The notes under the pieces were generated by a model, which made no database searches, was not told the DNA's origin, and saw only the letters and a program-made list of their open reading frames with translations. From positions 61,705,690-61,769,689 of the forward strand of contig NC_037681.1 of assembly GCF_003255815.1 (NCBI RefSeq): a stretch of 64,000 nt of DNA. Reading direction: 5' to 3'. The position numbers were made by a program, and so were the translations under genes. Shown in pieces: positions 45,112 to 55,455 of this stretch; within the stretch, counting starts at the first letter, position 1, and every line of letters begins with the position of its first letter. Origin of the DNA: Theropithecus gelada (taxonomy: Eukaryota; Chordata; Mammalia; Primates; Cercopithecidae).

Positions 45112-45226
45112 GATGCATTATAGAACCTAAAATTTTCAATGGCTTTTCAGAGTCTATATGTTTATTTATAAAGCAAACAAGTGGTATTTTGAAGATAAAT
45201 AAAAGTGGTTTAAAGTTATAAACAAT

Positions 45227-45514
45227 GGCTGGGTGCAGTGGCTCATGCCTGTAATCCCAGCACTTTGGGAGGCTGAGGTGGGCAGATCATGAGGTCAGGA
45301 GTTCCAGACCAGCCTGGCCAACATGATGAAACACCATATCTACTAAAAATACAAAAATTAGCCATGGTGGTGGGCACCTTTAACCCCAGCTACTCAGGAG
45401 GCTGAGGCAGGAGAACTGTTTGAACCCAGGAGGTGGAGGTTGCGGTGAGCCGAGATCACTGGAGATGCACTCCAACCTGGGCAACAGAGTAAGACTCCAT
45501 CTAGGGGGAAAAAA
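45227..45514 (+). mobile_element. AluS
   Basis: Sense Alu with A and B boxes in the left arm ('ggctcatgcctgtaatccca', 'agttccagaccagcctggcc') and a short degraded tail 'gggggaaaaaa'. A duplication is only weakly visible (ATAAACA on both sides). AluS-type by its left-arm sequence. Confidence 0.9.
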
Positions 45515-45619
45515 CTGATAAACAGAGATTAAATATATTGAGAAAAAAAGTATCTTTAATTTAGGAAGATATACAATTAGATTCCTGCATACCACCATAA
45601 GACATGTAACATGAAGTCT

Positions 45620-45735
45620 TTTTGTGTAATAGTTAAGAGCATATTCCTTGGAACCATACTGTCCAGTTTCAAGTCGTGGGCCCACTACTTTTCAGCTGTG
45701 GAACTTTACAGTTAGATAACGTCTCTAAGCTAGTT
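45620..45735 (+). mobile_element. MIR SINE, 5' part of a split copy
   Basis: 'gtaatagttaagagcatatt', 'gtttcaagtcgtgggcccac' and 'gataacgtctctaagc' form the first half of a MIR. The second half is found ~550 bp downstream. Confidence 0.75.
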
Positions 45736-46283
45736 GTGTCCTCCACAATACGGTGCAGTTCTGAATGGCCAATTCAAGACCATTCAAAATCCTCCTGGCA
45801 TGACTCCCTGCACAATGAAAAATGAAAAATAAAGTCCCCATTTTTCAGACTCTCTTGAAGCTGGACATTTTGCACTTGGGCCAGCTTCTATCATAAATCT
45901 GGGCAGGCTGAGATGGTTGTTGTGGAGCGGCAGTAGGATAAGTTCTCTGGAACTACAGATATGCAGTCCAGAAACACAGACTCTCACTGGAAGGTGAAGC
46001 AACTTTCCAGTGGCACCCATGGCATGATCTCTAAGGGACAGTCAGCCCAAACTTTTCTGAGTAATTTTTAAAAAGAGACTGATGCATCCTGATTCATCAG
46101 CTCTTCCGAATAAGACAGGAAGAGTTGTTTTGAGCCAGCCAAGATGGTGGTGGAAGCAACAATTCCCTTGCCAGCTTATTTTTGCAGTGTGGCTCTTGGA
46201 TTGTTCCCAGAAGCTTCTGAGAAGCAGTCTGTGTAAGCGGTATTATTAGCTGCAATAAATTCTGCAAAACTGAACCCTGACTG
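45736..46283 (+). mobile_element. Unnamed LTR-like insertion splitting a MIR
   Basis: About 548 bp between the two halves of one MIR. It contains AATAAA at 46254-46259 in 'gctgcaataaattctgcaaa' close to its right end, as an LTR R/U5 would. The middle resembles old LTR or hAT sequence ('cagactctcttgaagctgga'). I cannot name the family, and no clear target duplication is visible. Confidence 0.5.
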
Positions 46284-46405
46284 GTAAAGAAGAAAATGTA
46301 ATAGTTAACATGTGAGGGTTAATTAAGATATTATAGAGAAAGCACTTAATCAAGTTTCTGGCCATAAAATGCATTCCACCAATATTGGCTATTATTATTA
46401 GCCAA
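46284..46405 (+). mobile_element. MIR SINE, 3' part of the split copy
   Basis: 'aacatgtgagggttaattaa', 'gaaagcacttaatcaagttt' and 'attggctattattatta' continue a MIR from where the 45620-45735 fragment stops. Confidence 0.75.
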
Positions 46406-46689
46406 ACGACTTTCAGATTCATTAAATATCTCAACACATGTAATAAAAGTATAGTATTACAAAAATAGATTAATACCAACTTAATCTTCAGATAGGTTAG
46501 TTTAAGTGTAATATAAAGATTCATAAATTTCATTACACAGCATTTACTATTATTTCTTGGGAAAAAAACATTAAATGATGTCTAGTTGCAAATGGCAAAC
46601 TAGAAGAATGCATTAACAGAATAAAGAGCACAGCATATAAAGTTCTTTGCAAAGAACTAAAGGTCCATAAAAATATAAAATGTATAATG

Positions 46690-46917
46690 TAATTAGTAAT
46701 TTGAAAATTATGTACTGTTTTATACCTATTAAATTAAAAAGGATAATACCAAATAATACCCAGAGTTGGCAAGGTGCAGGAAAATATACACTTTTATATA
46801 TATCAAAGTAGAATTATAAGTTGATACAACTTCTACACAGAATTACCAAAGGCTTAAAAGCATGCATATATTTTGTCCCAGCAATTCCATGCTCACAAAT
46901 TTATCTTAAAGAAAATA
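46690..46917 (+). mobile_element. Old L1 (L1M/HAL1-type) fragment, left of Alu
   Basis: 'ttttatacctattaaattaa', 'cacttttatatatatcaaag' and 'ttttgtcccagcaattccat' follow the usual order of old L1 ORF2 C-terminal sequence. Interrupted by the Alu at 46918 and continued after it. Confidence 0.65.
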
Positions 46918-47279
46918 GGTCAGGCATGGTGGCTCACACCTCTAAGCCCAGCATTTTGGAAGGTCCAGGAGGGTGGATCACTTGAGGCCAGTAGTTCGAG
47001 ACCAGCCTGGCCAACATGATGAAACCCTGTCTCTACTAAAAATATAAAAATAATAATAATAATAATAATAATAATAGCTGGATATGGTGGTGCATGCCAG
47101 TAGTCCCAGCTGCTTGGGAGGCTGAGACAGGAGACTCCCTTGGACTTGGGAGGCAGAGGCTTCTATGAGCCAATATTGTGCCACTGTACTCTAACTAGGA
47201 AACAGAGCAAGACTCTGTCTCAAAAAAAAAAAAAAAAAAAAAAAAAAACCCAGAAAAGAAAAAAGAAAAGAAAAGAAAT
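46918..47279 (+). mobile_element. Old Alu (AluJ/S) with internal AAT expansion
   Basis: Sense Alu with both arms. The usual A-rich stretch of the linker region ('aaaatataaaa') has grown into a pure (AAT)n microsatellite at about 47049-47076. The tail is ~28 A followed by AAAAG units (47222-47279). Divergence and 'ccagtagttcgagaccagcc' suggest AluJ or early AluS. Confidence 0.9.
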
Positions 47280-47575
47280 ACAGTTATGTGCAATGGTTCA
47301 ATCCTAATAAAGTTCACTGTAGTATGAGTAACAAAAGTAATTTTTTATAAAAGTCTAATTGACCATCAGTACAAGACTGAGAAAATGGGGAGAAAAATCT
47401 ATCAGGTAGAATAGTATGTAGTCATTGAAATTTGACATGTAACTATTGACATGTGTATTGCAGTAATGACGGCAAATAGGAGTGCTTATATCCTTTTGTT
47501 ATACTTCTCATATGTATCATTATACATTTGATTTATAAAATTAAAAGAAATTGTAAATATAAAGTGGGGCAGGCA
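47280..47575 (+). mobile_element. Old L1 (L1M/HAL1-type) fragment, right of Alu
   Basis: 'cctaataaagttcactgtag', 'ctaattgaccatcagtacaa' and 'gaatagtatgtagtcattga' continue the old L1 from before the Alu and reach its 3' UTR. Confidence 0.62.
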
Positions 47576-49124
47576 AGAGAGATGTTTAACTCCGTATGTC
47601 ATGTTTAGCTTCTTTCATTTTCAGGTGTAAAGAAAAAATATTAGTTCTTTTGAAGTAAAAAAAATCTTTATATCACTAATATCTAAAAGATACATGTCAT
47701 ACTAATCATTACACAGAGGAAACTATGCTATCAATGCACAATGCATTTAGCAGATTTATAAAGGATGCAAAATGTCCCCTGACGTGTTCTGTTTTCAATT
47801 GCCTATGAAATCCAAGTAGGTAACATTAAATTATAAAGTAATGTGGCCTTAGCCAGATTCATAAATTTATATTCTCCCAACCCTCGCTTGTCTTGTGGAG
47901 ATTTTACTACTCCGACCCTTTATTTATAGGAAAGATAAGAAACAGAGAGTCTCTGCTCTGAATTTGCAAAATAGGCCAACAGATCTGATTAACTGATTTC
48001 TTTAAGGCAGATTTATTGACAGCATAAAATTTAAATAAAATTTTTTACTTGTCTTCCTTCTAATTTGACTTGATAGTTGAAACAAATTTATTGAAATTTA
48101 TTTAACATCACTTTTTCTATTTCTTAAATACAAAATTAGAAAATATTATTACGATTATAACCTATTCAGCTCACAAATGTATTAAAGGCAAAATACTAAA
48201 ATTTCTTGCTAATAATCACATTATTTTCTAGGAAATTATTAAAATAACAATTTTCTTACCAGATATTCTTTTTTTTTTTTTTTGGTAATAATTCACTACT
48301 AACACTTAATAGCAGGCATCATGACTGAGCAAGCTGCATTGTCAACAGCAAGAAAGCTACCAGATACCCCTCACGGCATCTGTGTGTTGAGTTCTCAGCT
48401 CTGAATAATTGTCTAAAGAATTAAGCAATGCTAGGGCTAGATTTATAATGTCTAAATATGTAGAGTAGCTGTTATAATGATAACAGAGAGCTGCCTAGTT
48501 ATTAAGTTTTGAGATTAGCATTTCTAATAAGGGATTATGCAGCAGTGTTAGGAAAAAGAAGAGAAGTTATGTTTTAAAATGTCATCAAACAGAATTAAAA
48601 ACATTTTCCAATGAATAATTGCTAAGCAGATTTTGAGCAAAGCATGCTCAGTAGCATGGTATAATTAGCTAACTTTATTAGCCACCCAACATCTAAATGC
48701 AAAAGAATATGCCAGCTACCAAAACAAGAGGAAGGAAAGTTAGTGAATGCATCACATGGGCAATTATAAAATTGATTTCTACAAATACCACACATAGCTA
48801 CATGTAACAGTTATTGTTACCCAACATGTCTTTACACTGAATTATATGTTCTACATCTTTCCTAAATTCTCTCTAGGACACTGTTGGTTAGGTAGAAATA
48901 AAAAACTGAAAACTATGCCCTATATAAATACTCTCTCTGTCTCAAAACCAAAACTCTCCCAACTGCAACATAAACTGTCGCTAACCTAAAAATATGGAGC
49001 CCATCTCATGTTTTAAAAAAGCAAATCTGGTTATAATAACCACCCCAATATAATAGACATTTCAAGTATAACTGAGACTAACTTGAGTTTGTACTCAATC
49101 TTCTACAGCGTGACATTTCCAGTG
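47576..49124. other. Unassigned sequence
   Basis: No gene or nameable repeat in ~1.5 kb. T15 at about 48269-48283 has no attached element. Low repeat content makes it reasonable to test for conservation. Confidence 0.45.
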
Positions 49125-49275
49125 ACTGCTGTCCTTCTGAGAAAAAGGGAGAGGACACACAGAAAGACACACAGGGAAGAAGGTCATGTGATTACAGAGG
49201 CAGAGACTGGAGTGATGCAGCTTCAAGCTGAGGAATGCCATGTATTGCTGCTAAAGCAGCAGAAGGTCAGAGAGA
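49125..49275 (+). mobile_element. LTR-like fragment, same group as 745-1145
   Basis: 'cacacagggaagaaggtcat', 'gcagagactggagtgatgca' and 'cttcaagctgaggaatgcca' are central blocks of the LTR-like family seen near the left end of the window. Both ends are missing. Confidence 0.55.
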
Positions 49276-49320
49276 GTCATGGTCTACTTACTTGGAGAGA
49301 GTCATGGTCTACTTACTTGG
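49271..49320 (+). repeat. Perfect 25-bp tandem duplication
   Basis: The 25-base unit beginning AGAGAGTCATGG and ending TTACTTGG occurs twice head to tail with no mismatch (49271-49295 and 49296-49320). The lack of divergence means it is much younger than the LTR fragment it adjoins. Confidence 0.97.
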
Positions 49321-49394
49321 CCTCAACATCCTCCTTTTTTTATTTCTTGAAGTGATAACTGAAGGGTAATTAGATAATTGAAGTGTAAAAATCT

Positions 49395-49640
49395 TTTTCA
49401 GTACACCTTTAAAGGTGTATATTTTTCTCTAAGCACAGCTTTAACTGCATCCCACAAAATTTGTTGTGTCATGTTTTCATTATCATTCCGTTTTAAATAC
49501 TTTCTGAATTATCTTTTAAATTCTTCTTTACCTAAGGAATTTAGGTAAAGAATTCTTCTTTACCTAGAAGTGGGTTGTCTAATTTCCAAATATTTGGGGA
49601 TTTTTCTAGGTATCTTATTTTTATTTAGTCTAATGAAATA
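49395..49640 (-). mobile_element. Old L1 ORF2 fragment, antisense
   Basis: Plus-strand 'ttctctaagcacagctttaa', 'ctgcatcccacaaaatttgt' and 'aatttccaaatatttgggga' are antisense L1M ORF2 blocks. A ~32-bp rearranged insertion with direct and inverted repeats lies inside it (49519-49566). Confidence 0.85.
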
Positions 49641-50894
49641 CCATATAAGAAAAGTAGATTTGAGGATTTCAGTGATAACAAGAGTAACAATCATGGTAAA
49701 CAATGTGACCTTTCCAAAATTGCCGCCCAACCACGCAAAAACTTATCTGAGCCCAGTGGTATGCACCAAATCACCTATGTGATGCATAAAAAAGAATAAC
49801 CTCAATATATGCTTCATTTTGCAAGGAGTAATTTTAATAATTCATGCACCTAGGTTACATCACCTGTGTTCATTACATTTATGTTCCTGTTTAAACTATA
49901 CAGTATTTATAGTTACCAGGGAACAGCAGCACTAACCCAATTATATTTACTCTCAGATATACCTGTGAGATTTACAGCTTTTCAGTTGTTCTCTCAAAAT
50001 TACCCGTGATTTCCAAATCATACTGTGAAGAATTTCATGTTTTGGTACATGCATGTGTGATAGTTTGAGCTTTTGATTTTTTGCACATGCTTTATGATTT
50101 CAAACTGAACATTTGTAATGAATAAGAATTACAAATACCCTTTGAATGTCCTCAAATCCACTTTTCTTATATGCTACTACCAAATAATAATGGTATTCCA
50201 TATTTTTGTATGGTATTAGCAAACAGTGACAGTCTCTGAAAGGCAGGTATTTGTTTTCATTGCAGTACACAGAATGAGAAACAGATGACATAAACTTTTT
50301 TTTAAGCTCAAGAAAAGAGAGCAGATGTCAGCAAATGGCCTTCAACTCTGTAAATCCTAAACCAATTTCTCATTCAAATTATCCCTTTTTTACAGACTTC
50401 ACCATCGAGGAAAATGACCTGCAAATGTCCAAGGCTCTCTGGGGAACACCATCTGCATCTTTGTTATTGGCTCTTGGGTACATTTCAGTACTTGTAACAG
50501 GTTATTTCCTTGTTTTAATTAATTTTTATTAGACCATTGTGATGTAATATGCTTTGGGCTGTTTATATGTTGCAGGATGTTCATTTACAATGTAATTGAA
50601 CTCATATTTTTCTTTATCCCCTGGGCGAAGGTTAGGCTTTAAAATGTTGTGTATTAATACACTTGCACTGGTTGCCTCACAACTTAAACATATAAATTGT
50701 ATATATTTCAAAATATGGTAATAACAGTTTTATAAACATTTTGCAGGGCAATTTCCCTAGTAAAATCTACAATTTCTTCCCAAACATACTTTTATGGATG
50801 TCTGCTATGGTGAATATCTCCCATTCCTAGTGATATAAAACAGGAAAACAATCAAAAAGAAATCAAGTGGAAAGAAGGGCCCTAGAAAGCTGAG
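49641..50894. other. Unassigned sequence
   Basis: No nameable repeat. A possible splice acceptor (polypyrimidine then TACAG at 50391-50395) followed by an 82-base open stretch and a GT at 50478 is noted as a low-confidence candidate exon in the findings. Confidence 0.4.
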
Positions 50895-51070
50895 GCTAAG
50901 TTCTGACTGTCCAGTTTGCTAGCTGTGGTTTACAGCTGAGCTAATCTCACTAAGCCTAAATTACCTCATATGTAAAACAGAAATAACACAAGGTCATTTT
51001 GAGAATCAAGAGAACCCGGGACTATGAAGATCTCTGAAATTTTAAAGTATTCATGTGTGAGTACTTATTG
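50895..51070 (+). mobile_element. MIR SINE
   Basis: 'ttctgactgtccagtttgct', 'tctcactaagcctaaattac', 'ctcatatgtaaaacagaaat' and a 'tgagaatcaagagaa' stretch follow MIR order. Diverged. Confidence 0.7.
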
Positions 51071-51203
51071 AATATCTTCAAAGACTATCCAAACGTGAGA
51101 TGCCAAACAAAACAAATCCAAAAATCTTCTTTTTGGCAGCTTTTGCTTAATGATCATGTGAAACACAGCATATTTTAAAGTGGACTTTAAAATATTCTCC
51201 ATG

Positions 51204-51345
51204 GCCAGTACTTCTTAAAATGTCCTCTCTACCAGTACTCTTTAAAATGTCATGCACATATGGATCAGCTTCCGATTCTGGTTCAGTCAGCCTGGGATGG
51301 GGCCCCAGATTCAGTGTCACTCAAAGTGTGAACCAGGATCAGTGC
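51204..51345 (+). mobile_element. hAT (MER5-like) DNA transposon fragment
   Basis: 'ccagtactctttaaaatgtc', 'tggatcagcttcc', 'gattctggttcagtcagcct' and 'gggatggggcccc' resemble a MER5-type element, whose usual end ('ctttgagtagcac') appears separately at about 51560. Two imperfect copies of the opening block are in tandem (51205 and 51232). Boundaries are uncertain. Confidence 0.5.
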
Positions 51346-51884
51346 TTGTCCTCAAACATGCCTCCCAGTCCATGACAATGAGATGAGGGGCTCATATCAG
51401 AATGTCAATCAACACACCGATTCCTTCCCAAAAAAATGTCTGACTATGAAAAAACGTCAGCTGTATAAAACAGGGTATTTAGGTGATGCAGTGAATTTCC
51501 ATCTGGCTGAAGCTCCTTACGCCTGTGTGAACTGGGAAACAATTAGTTCTGTCAGGTACTTTGAGTAGCACTCTTCTAGACTGACAGTGGGAGGAAAGGA
51601 TTTAAAATATCTATTTTTCATTTGTTGTGATATCACTGTCTATTTAAAGTAACGATGTTTGGGGGGTAGAGTGCTATGGGGGAATATTAACCAGTATTGC
51701 TATTGGTTAATCAGCAAAATATTGACTCTGATATATCTGAGTCAAAATTCCTGTTCTGAACTTATTAGCAACATGAGTTTTAGGCAAATTAGCCTCTTCA
51801 TTTGGACCATTTGGAGCTGAATTGTGAAGGGTAATTACAATGTTTTCCATGTCACTTTCTTTCCCATTTCTTCCCTTTATTTAG

Positions 51885-52095
51885 GGGCCCACTGGGCTTA
51901 GGACTGCTCAGGAGGCCCCTGGTAGTGGCATTGCCCCTCCACCTCCTGCACATACACAGCCTGTGTCACCCACTTCCTCCCTCCCTGATGGAGTGCCATA
52001 CACTCTGAATCCTCTCCCCTGAGAAAAACTCTCCATAAAATCTGGCCCATTCTTCCTGATTTCACCTTCCGAAATAAACTTTGAAGTGGCAAATC
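51885..52095 (+). other. Candidate 3' terminal exon (unproven)
   Basis: A strong acceptor-like signal (pyrimidine-rich 51855-51880 ending TTTAG at 51884) is followed by a locally GC-rich segment, an open frame of 45 codons in frame 0 ending TGA at 52020-52022 (Pro/Ser/Thr-rich, no domain recognised), and AATAAA at 52073-52078. No upstream exon is proven. It could equally be the end of an unnamed LTR or chance. I do not claim a gene; see findings. Confidence 0.3.
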
Positions 52096-52272
52096 TATTA
52101 TTGAACAAGACATTTATATTTAAACCAAATTATTTTGAAATCTTAAGAATCTTAGAGATGTTGACTGTTTATCACAATGACCGTTATTGCCAAATACACA
52201 ATCCTATTTTCTTGTTTGTTTCAAAACAATCTTCATATGACTTTATGTTCAAAATCACAAAAAACAAAATGT

Positions 52273-52566
52273 GGCCAGGAGTGGTGGCTCATGCCTGTAA
52301 TTCTAGCACTTTGGGAGGCCGAGGCAGGTGGGTCACGAGGTCAGGAGATCGAGACCATCCTGACTAACACGCAGAAACCTCGTCTCTACTAAAAATACAA
52401 AAAACTAGCCAGCATGGTGGCGGGTGCCTATAGTCCCAGCTACTGGGGAGGCTGAGGCAGGAGAATGGCGTGAACCCGGAAGGCGGAGCTTGCAGTGAGC
52501 AGAGATGGTGCCACTGCACTCCAGCCTGGGCGACAGAGCAAGACTCCATCTAAAAAACTAAAAAGA
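52273..52566 (+). mobile_element. AluY
   Basis: Sense Alu. AluY-type sites are seen in 'aggagatcgagaccatcctg' and 'gcgtgaacccggaaggcgga'. The tail is short and degraded ('taaaaaactaaaaagaaag') and no clean target duplication is visible. Confidence 0.92.
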
Positions 52567-53802
52567 AAGTTGTTAAATGCCATAAGAGAAGTCCAAACAT
52601 AATGCTATGGAAGTTGAGCAGAGAAAGAGGTTATTCCTGGCTGGAAAAATCAGGAAGAATCCTTGGAAAAGTTAATATATGCACAGGATATAATATGATG
52701 CTTATTGTCATAATATTATTTCCTCAAAGTAAAAAGTGCAAGATATTTTGTAAATCCATTGTGAAAAAGAATTAAGCAAAATCTAGACTTTTTAAGAAAC
52801 TCAGGGTTATTGTATATCTAGCTTTAGATAAGGGAAAGGGAAAAAGAGCAGTAAAGAGGAAGATTAACTTTTACTCTAAATCATTGGAACGCCAATGTAA
52901 AATTTGAGAAAATGTAGTTTAGCACGTGGACATTTCTTATTTATAAAATTAGATATATTTAGAAGAAGATGGGGGAAACAGAGTGAATGCTATTGCTGAG
53001 AGCATTGATTATATATGTCTCCCACCCAATGCAGGCAAAATTATAGCTCTTGGAAATCTGATTGTCCTCCATTAAACACTATAATTTCTAATATAATTGG
53101 CCAATAAATAACAACATAAATTAATTGTTGTATTTAAATACTAATGAGATTCATTTCTATTGAGCTTTAGCATATTTCACATAGACATTAATGTGCCTCA
53201 GATCAGGGGAATAAACTAAACCACAGCAGCCTTGTGGACATTTTTAGCTTGTAAAGAGCATATATTTGTGGTAATATTTAAATAAGCCTGCTTTATAGGG
53301 AAACTTGGGTGTGTTCAAACTACTGAGTGTTTTTTTTAGTAAGTTTGGATTATATGTAATTGGGTTGCTTATTAGGCTGTGATTAATGCTGTGCTTATTT
53401 TGTATGCAATCAGAAAGCTAACATTTGCATGGACAAAGAATAAAGGAGAGAAGCAGTAAAGGAGATAGAAAAGGCTAACAATGCAAAACTAACAATGAAA
53501 CCGCCTACAGAATTGTTTTAAGCCTCTCCATTGGGAGGGGGACAAAAATCTATTTAATTATCATATTTAAGACTGAGAACGTTTTTTAATAAATCAGTGT
53601 TGTTAATCACAAATGTTGTGATTTTGAGAAATTCTAGGGTTTGCATACAGAATGCGAGTCTGAATTTGGTTATTCTACATTTATTTATATTTAAATGTTT
53701 GAAAACTCTCTTAAAAAGTCACCAGAAAATGAGAAACTCATCACATACAATTTAATCTATATCTTCATTTCATAAGAACCTTCAAAAGACTACAGCCTAC
53801 AA
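52567..53802. other. Repeat-free sequence with clustered homeodomain, SOX and POU-like motifs
   Basis: No repeat recognised in 1.2 kb, unusual for this window. Between about 53090 and 53640 there are several TAAT-core sites, an octamer ATTTGCAT at 53423-53430 followed two bases later by ACAAAG, and two AACAATG sites at 53477 and 53491, the first overlapping ATGCAAA. This motif make-up is typical of developmental enhancers but is also favoured by AT-rich sequence, so the regulatory reading is inference. Confidence 0.35.
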
Positions 53803-53817
53803 TTTTTTTTTTTTTTT

Positions 53818-53925
53818 GTAACTTTAAACAACATTTATTATCTCAGTCTCTATGGGTCAGGAATGCAGGTGTGGCCTACCCAGATGCCTCTGGTCCAAGG
53901 TTTTTCCACAAATTTTTAACTCCTG
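53818..53925 (-). mobile_element. LTR-like old repeat fragment, antisense
   Basis: 'aaacaacatttattatctca' and 'atgggtcaggaatgcaggtg' resemble a widespread antisense LTR-like repeat. It is preceded by T15. Short and uncertain. Confidence 0.4.
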
Positions 53926-54664
53926 TTTTCCAAAAGTAAGTCAGAGCACAGGAATTACATTAAGAGGTACTCAATTATAGTATAACAAACACTTTGGTCT
54001 AGTAATGGGTTTTTTTGCCTTTTATGCAGCACTCAGGTACATCTCCAATTTCTTGCTATTATTGTTTTATTTACAAAATACGTATGAGCATTTTCATTGA
54101 TGACAAGTACAACATAAGTGTAACTGGAAGCCAAAATTGTATCTTTTCAAGGTCAAACACTAAGTTAGAGGCTGCCAAATCAAGATAAAACTTCTTTTCA
54201 TCAAAGTAACCTAATTTAACTTATTCATTGAGTTATTAGAAAGATACTTACTATCATAGCCATGAAACAAACTGTCTTAGACTTGAGGTCAATATTATTG
54301 TTCTCGAATAGTCCACACCTTTCTGATATAAGCAACTTGCTCTTGAATAACTGATAAATTATGAGTCAGATTTTGCTTGAACTCTCCCCGTGAAAAGAAA
54401 CTCATAAACCACAAAAAGCAAATTCTTACCCATTAATCCTAATTTAAAGCGGGGAGGGGAGAAACCAAACAAAAGAAGGCAAGTTTTTTACTTCTAGATC
54501 ATAACATCTTCAACTTTGTAAAGACTACTTGATAGGATCTTAGAGAAGGATGCTTACAAGTTCAACATAACAATAGTTGAGATTATATAATCAAGCATTC
54601 CCAAAGTGTTTATTAAAGATGACAATGAAAGAGAATGTTAATGTATATGAAGCTGATTCCAGGT
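53926..54664. other. Unassigned sequence
   Basis: No gene or nameable repeat. Confidence 0.45.
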
Positions 54665-54805
54665 CTTCAATACTATCAATCCATTTTTTAAGTGCTTGCC
54701 ATATACCAGGTATTGCTTAGAGCATGAGTACCCACATACATGCTCTTTGCCTTCACAGAGGTTTTGGCACAAGAGGCAGATGCTTACACACTTAAGTCCA
54801 TGTTG
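54665..54805 (-). mobile_element. L2 3' end fragment, antisense
   Basis: Plus-strand 'taagtgcttgccatatacca', 'ggtattgcttagagcatgag' and 'ctttgccttcacagaggttt' match the reverse complement of the L2 3' end region. Confidence 0.7.
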
Positions 54806-54819
54806 GATATGTACTATTA

Positions 54820-55170
54820 AGGAATTTTATCGTCACCAGCTTTCTCAATTACTACAATAAAACCCAAGCCCCTTCCCATGTCCAGCCTCACCTTGTGCCA
54901 TGCTCCATACTGTAACAACAGTGGCCTCTTTGTCCTGCTTGAGGAAGTTTGTAAAACTTGCTTCATCTTTCTGGAATATCTTGTTCCCTGACATTTATAT
55001 GGCTGGGTCTTTTTCATGGTTCAGATCTCAGCTTAAAAGAGGATCTTTCTAATTGCCTGTCTAAAAGTAAACTACCTCTTCAGTTACTGTTTTATGGGAC
55101 TTCCTGTTTATTTTATTCATAGTACTTACCTGAAGACTATAAGAACTTTAATTTTTAATTTGAGTCTTAT
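54820..55170 (+). mobile_element. L2 fragment A, sense
   Basis: 'gccatgctccatactgtaac', 'ttctggaatatcttgttccc', 'ggttcagatctcagcttaaa' and 'attcatagtacttacctgaa' are sense L2 blocks in order. It stops where an antisense L2 begins. Confidence 0.75.
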
Positions 55171-55182
55171 TTATTTACCCCA

Positions 55183-55455
55183 AACTAGAATTCATTCTTT
55201 CATTCGAAAATATTTGTAACGACACTACTATGTATCAGATACTGTTCTGGGTCTTGTGATATAGTAGTGAACAAATAGACTTAAGTTTCCATCATTCTCG
55301 GTATATGTATTTTAGAGGTAGGAGATAAATAGTAAACGAATGAAAAAAATAATGTACAATATGTCGAAAAAGCAGAATAAGAGAAGCACAAAAAAGTGGA
55401 GTGATATTCTATATAAGAGATCTAAGAATGCGCTGTTTGGTGAGATGACATTGTA
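55183..55455 (-). mobile_element. L2 fragment B, antisense
   Basis: 'ttcattctttcattcgaaaa', 'tatcagatactgttctgggt' and 'agtagtgaacaaatagactt' are antisense L2 terminal blocks; the match runs to 'tggtgagatgacatt'. Confidence 0.75.

Larger units (their letters stand above)
42827..45116 (-). mobile_element. Complete THE1 retroelement (ERVL-MaLR), minus strand
   Basis: LTR-internal-LTR structure totalling ~2.28 kb, the normal THE1 size. Both LTRs begin with TRTATTAGTC and end in CAYATCA on the plus strand. A perfect 5-bp duplication, GATGC, flanks the element at 42827-42831 and 45112-45116, matching the 5-bp duplications of this class. MaLR elements are non-autonomous and relied on ERVL-type enzymes. 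Both LTRs are still present, so it has not recombined to a solo LTR. Confidence 0.95.
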
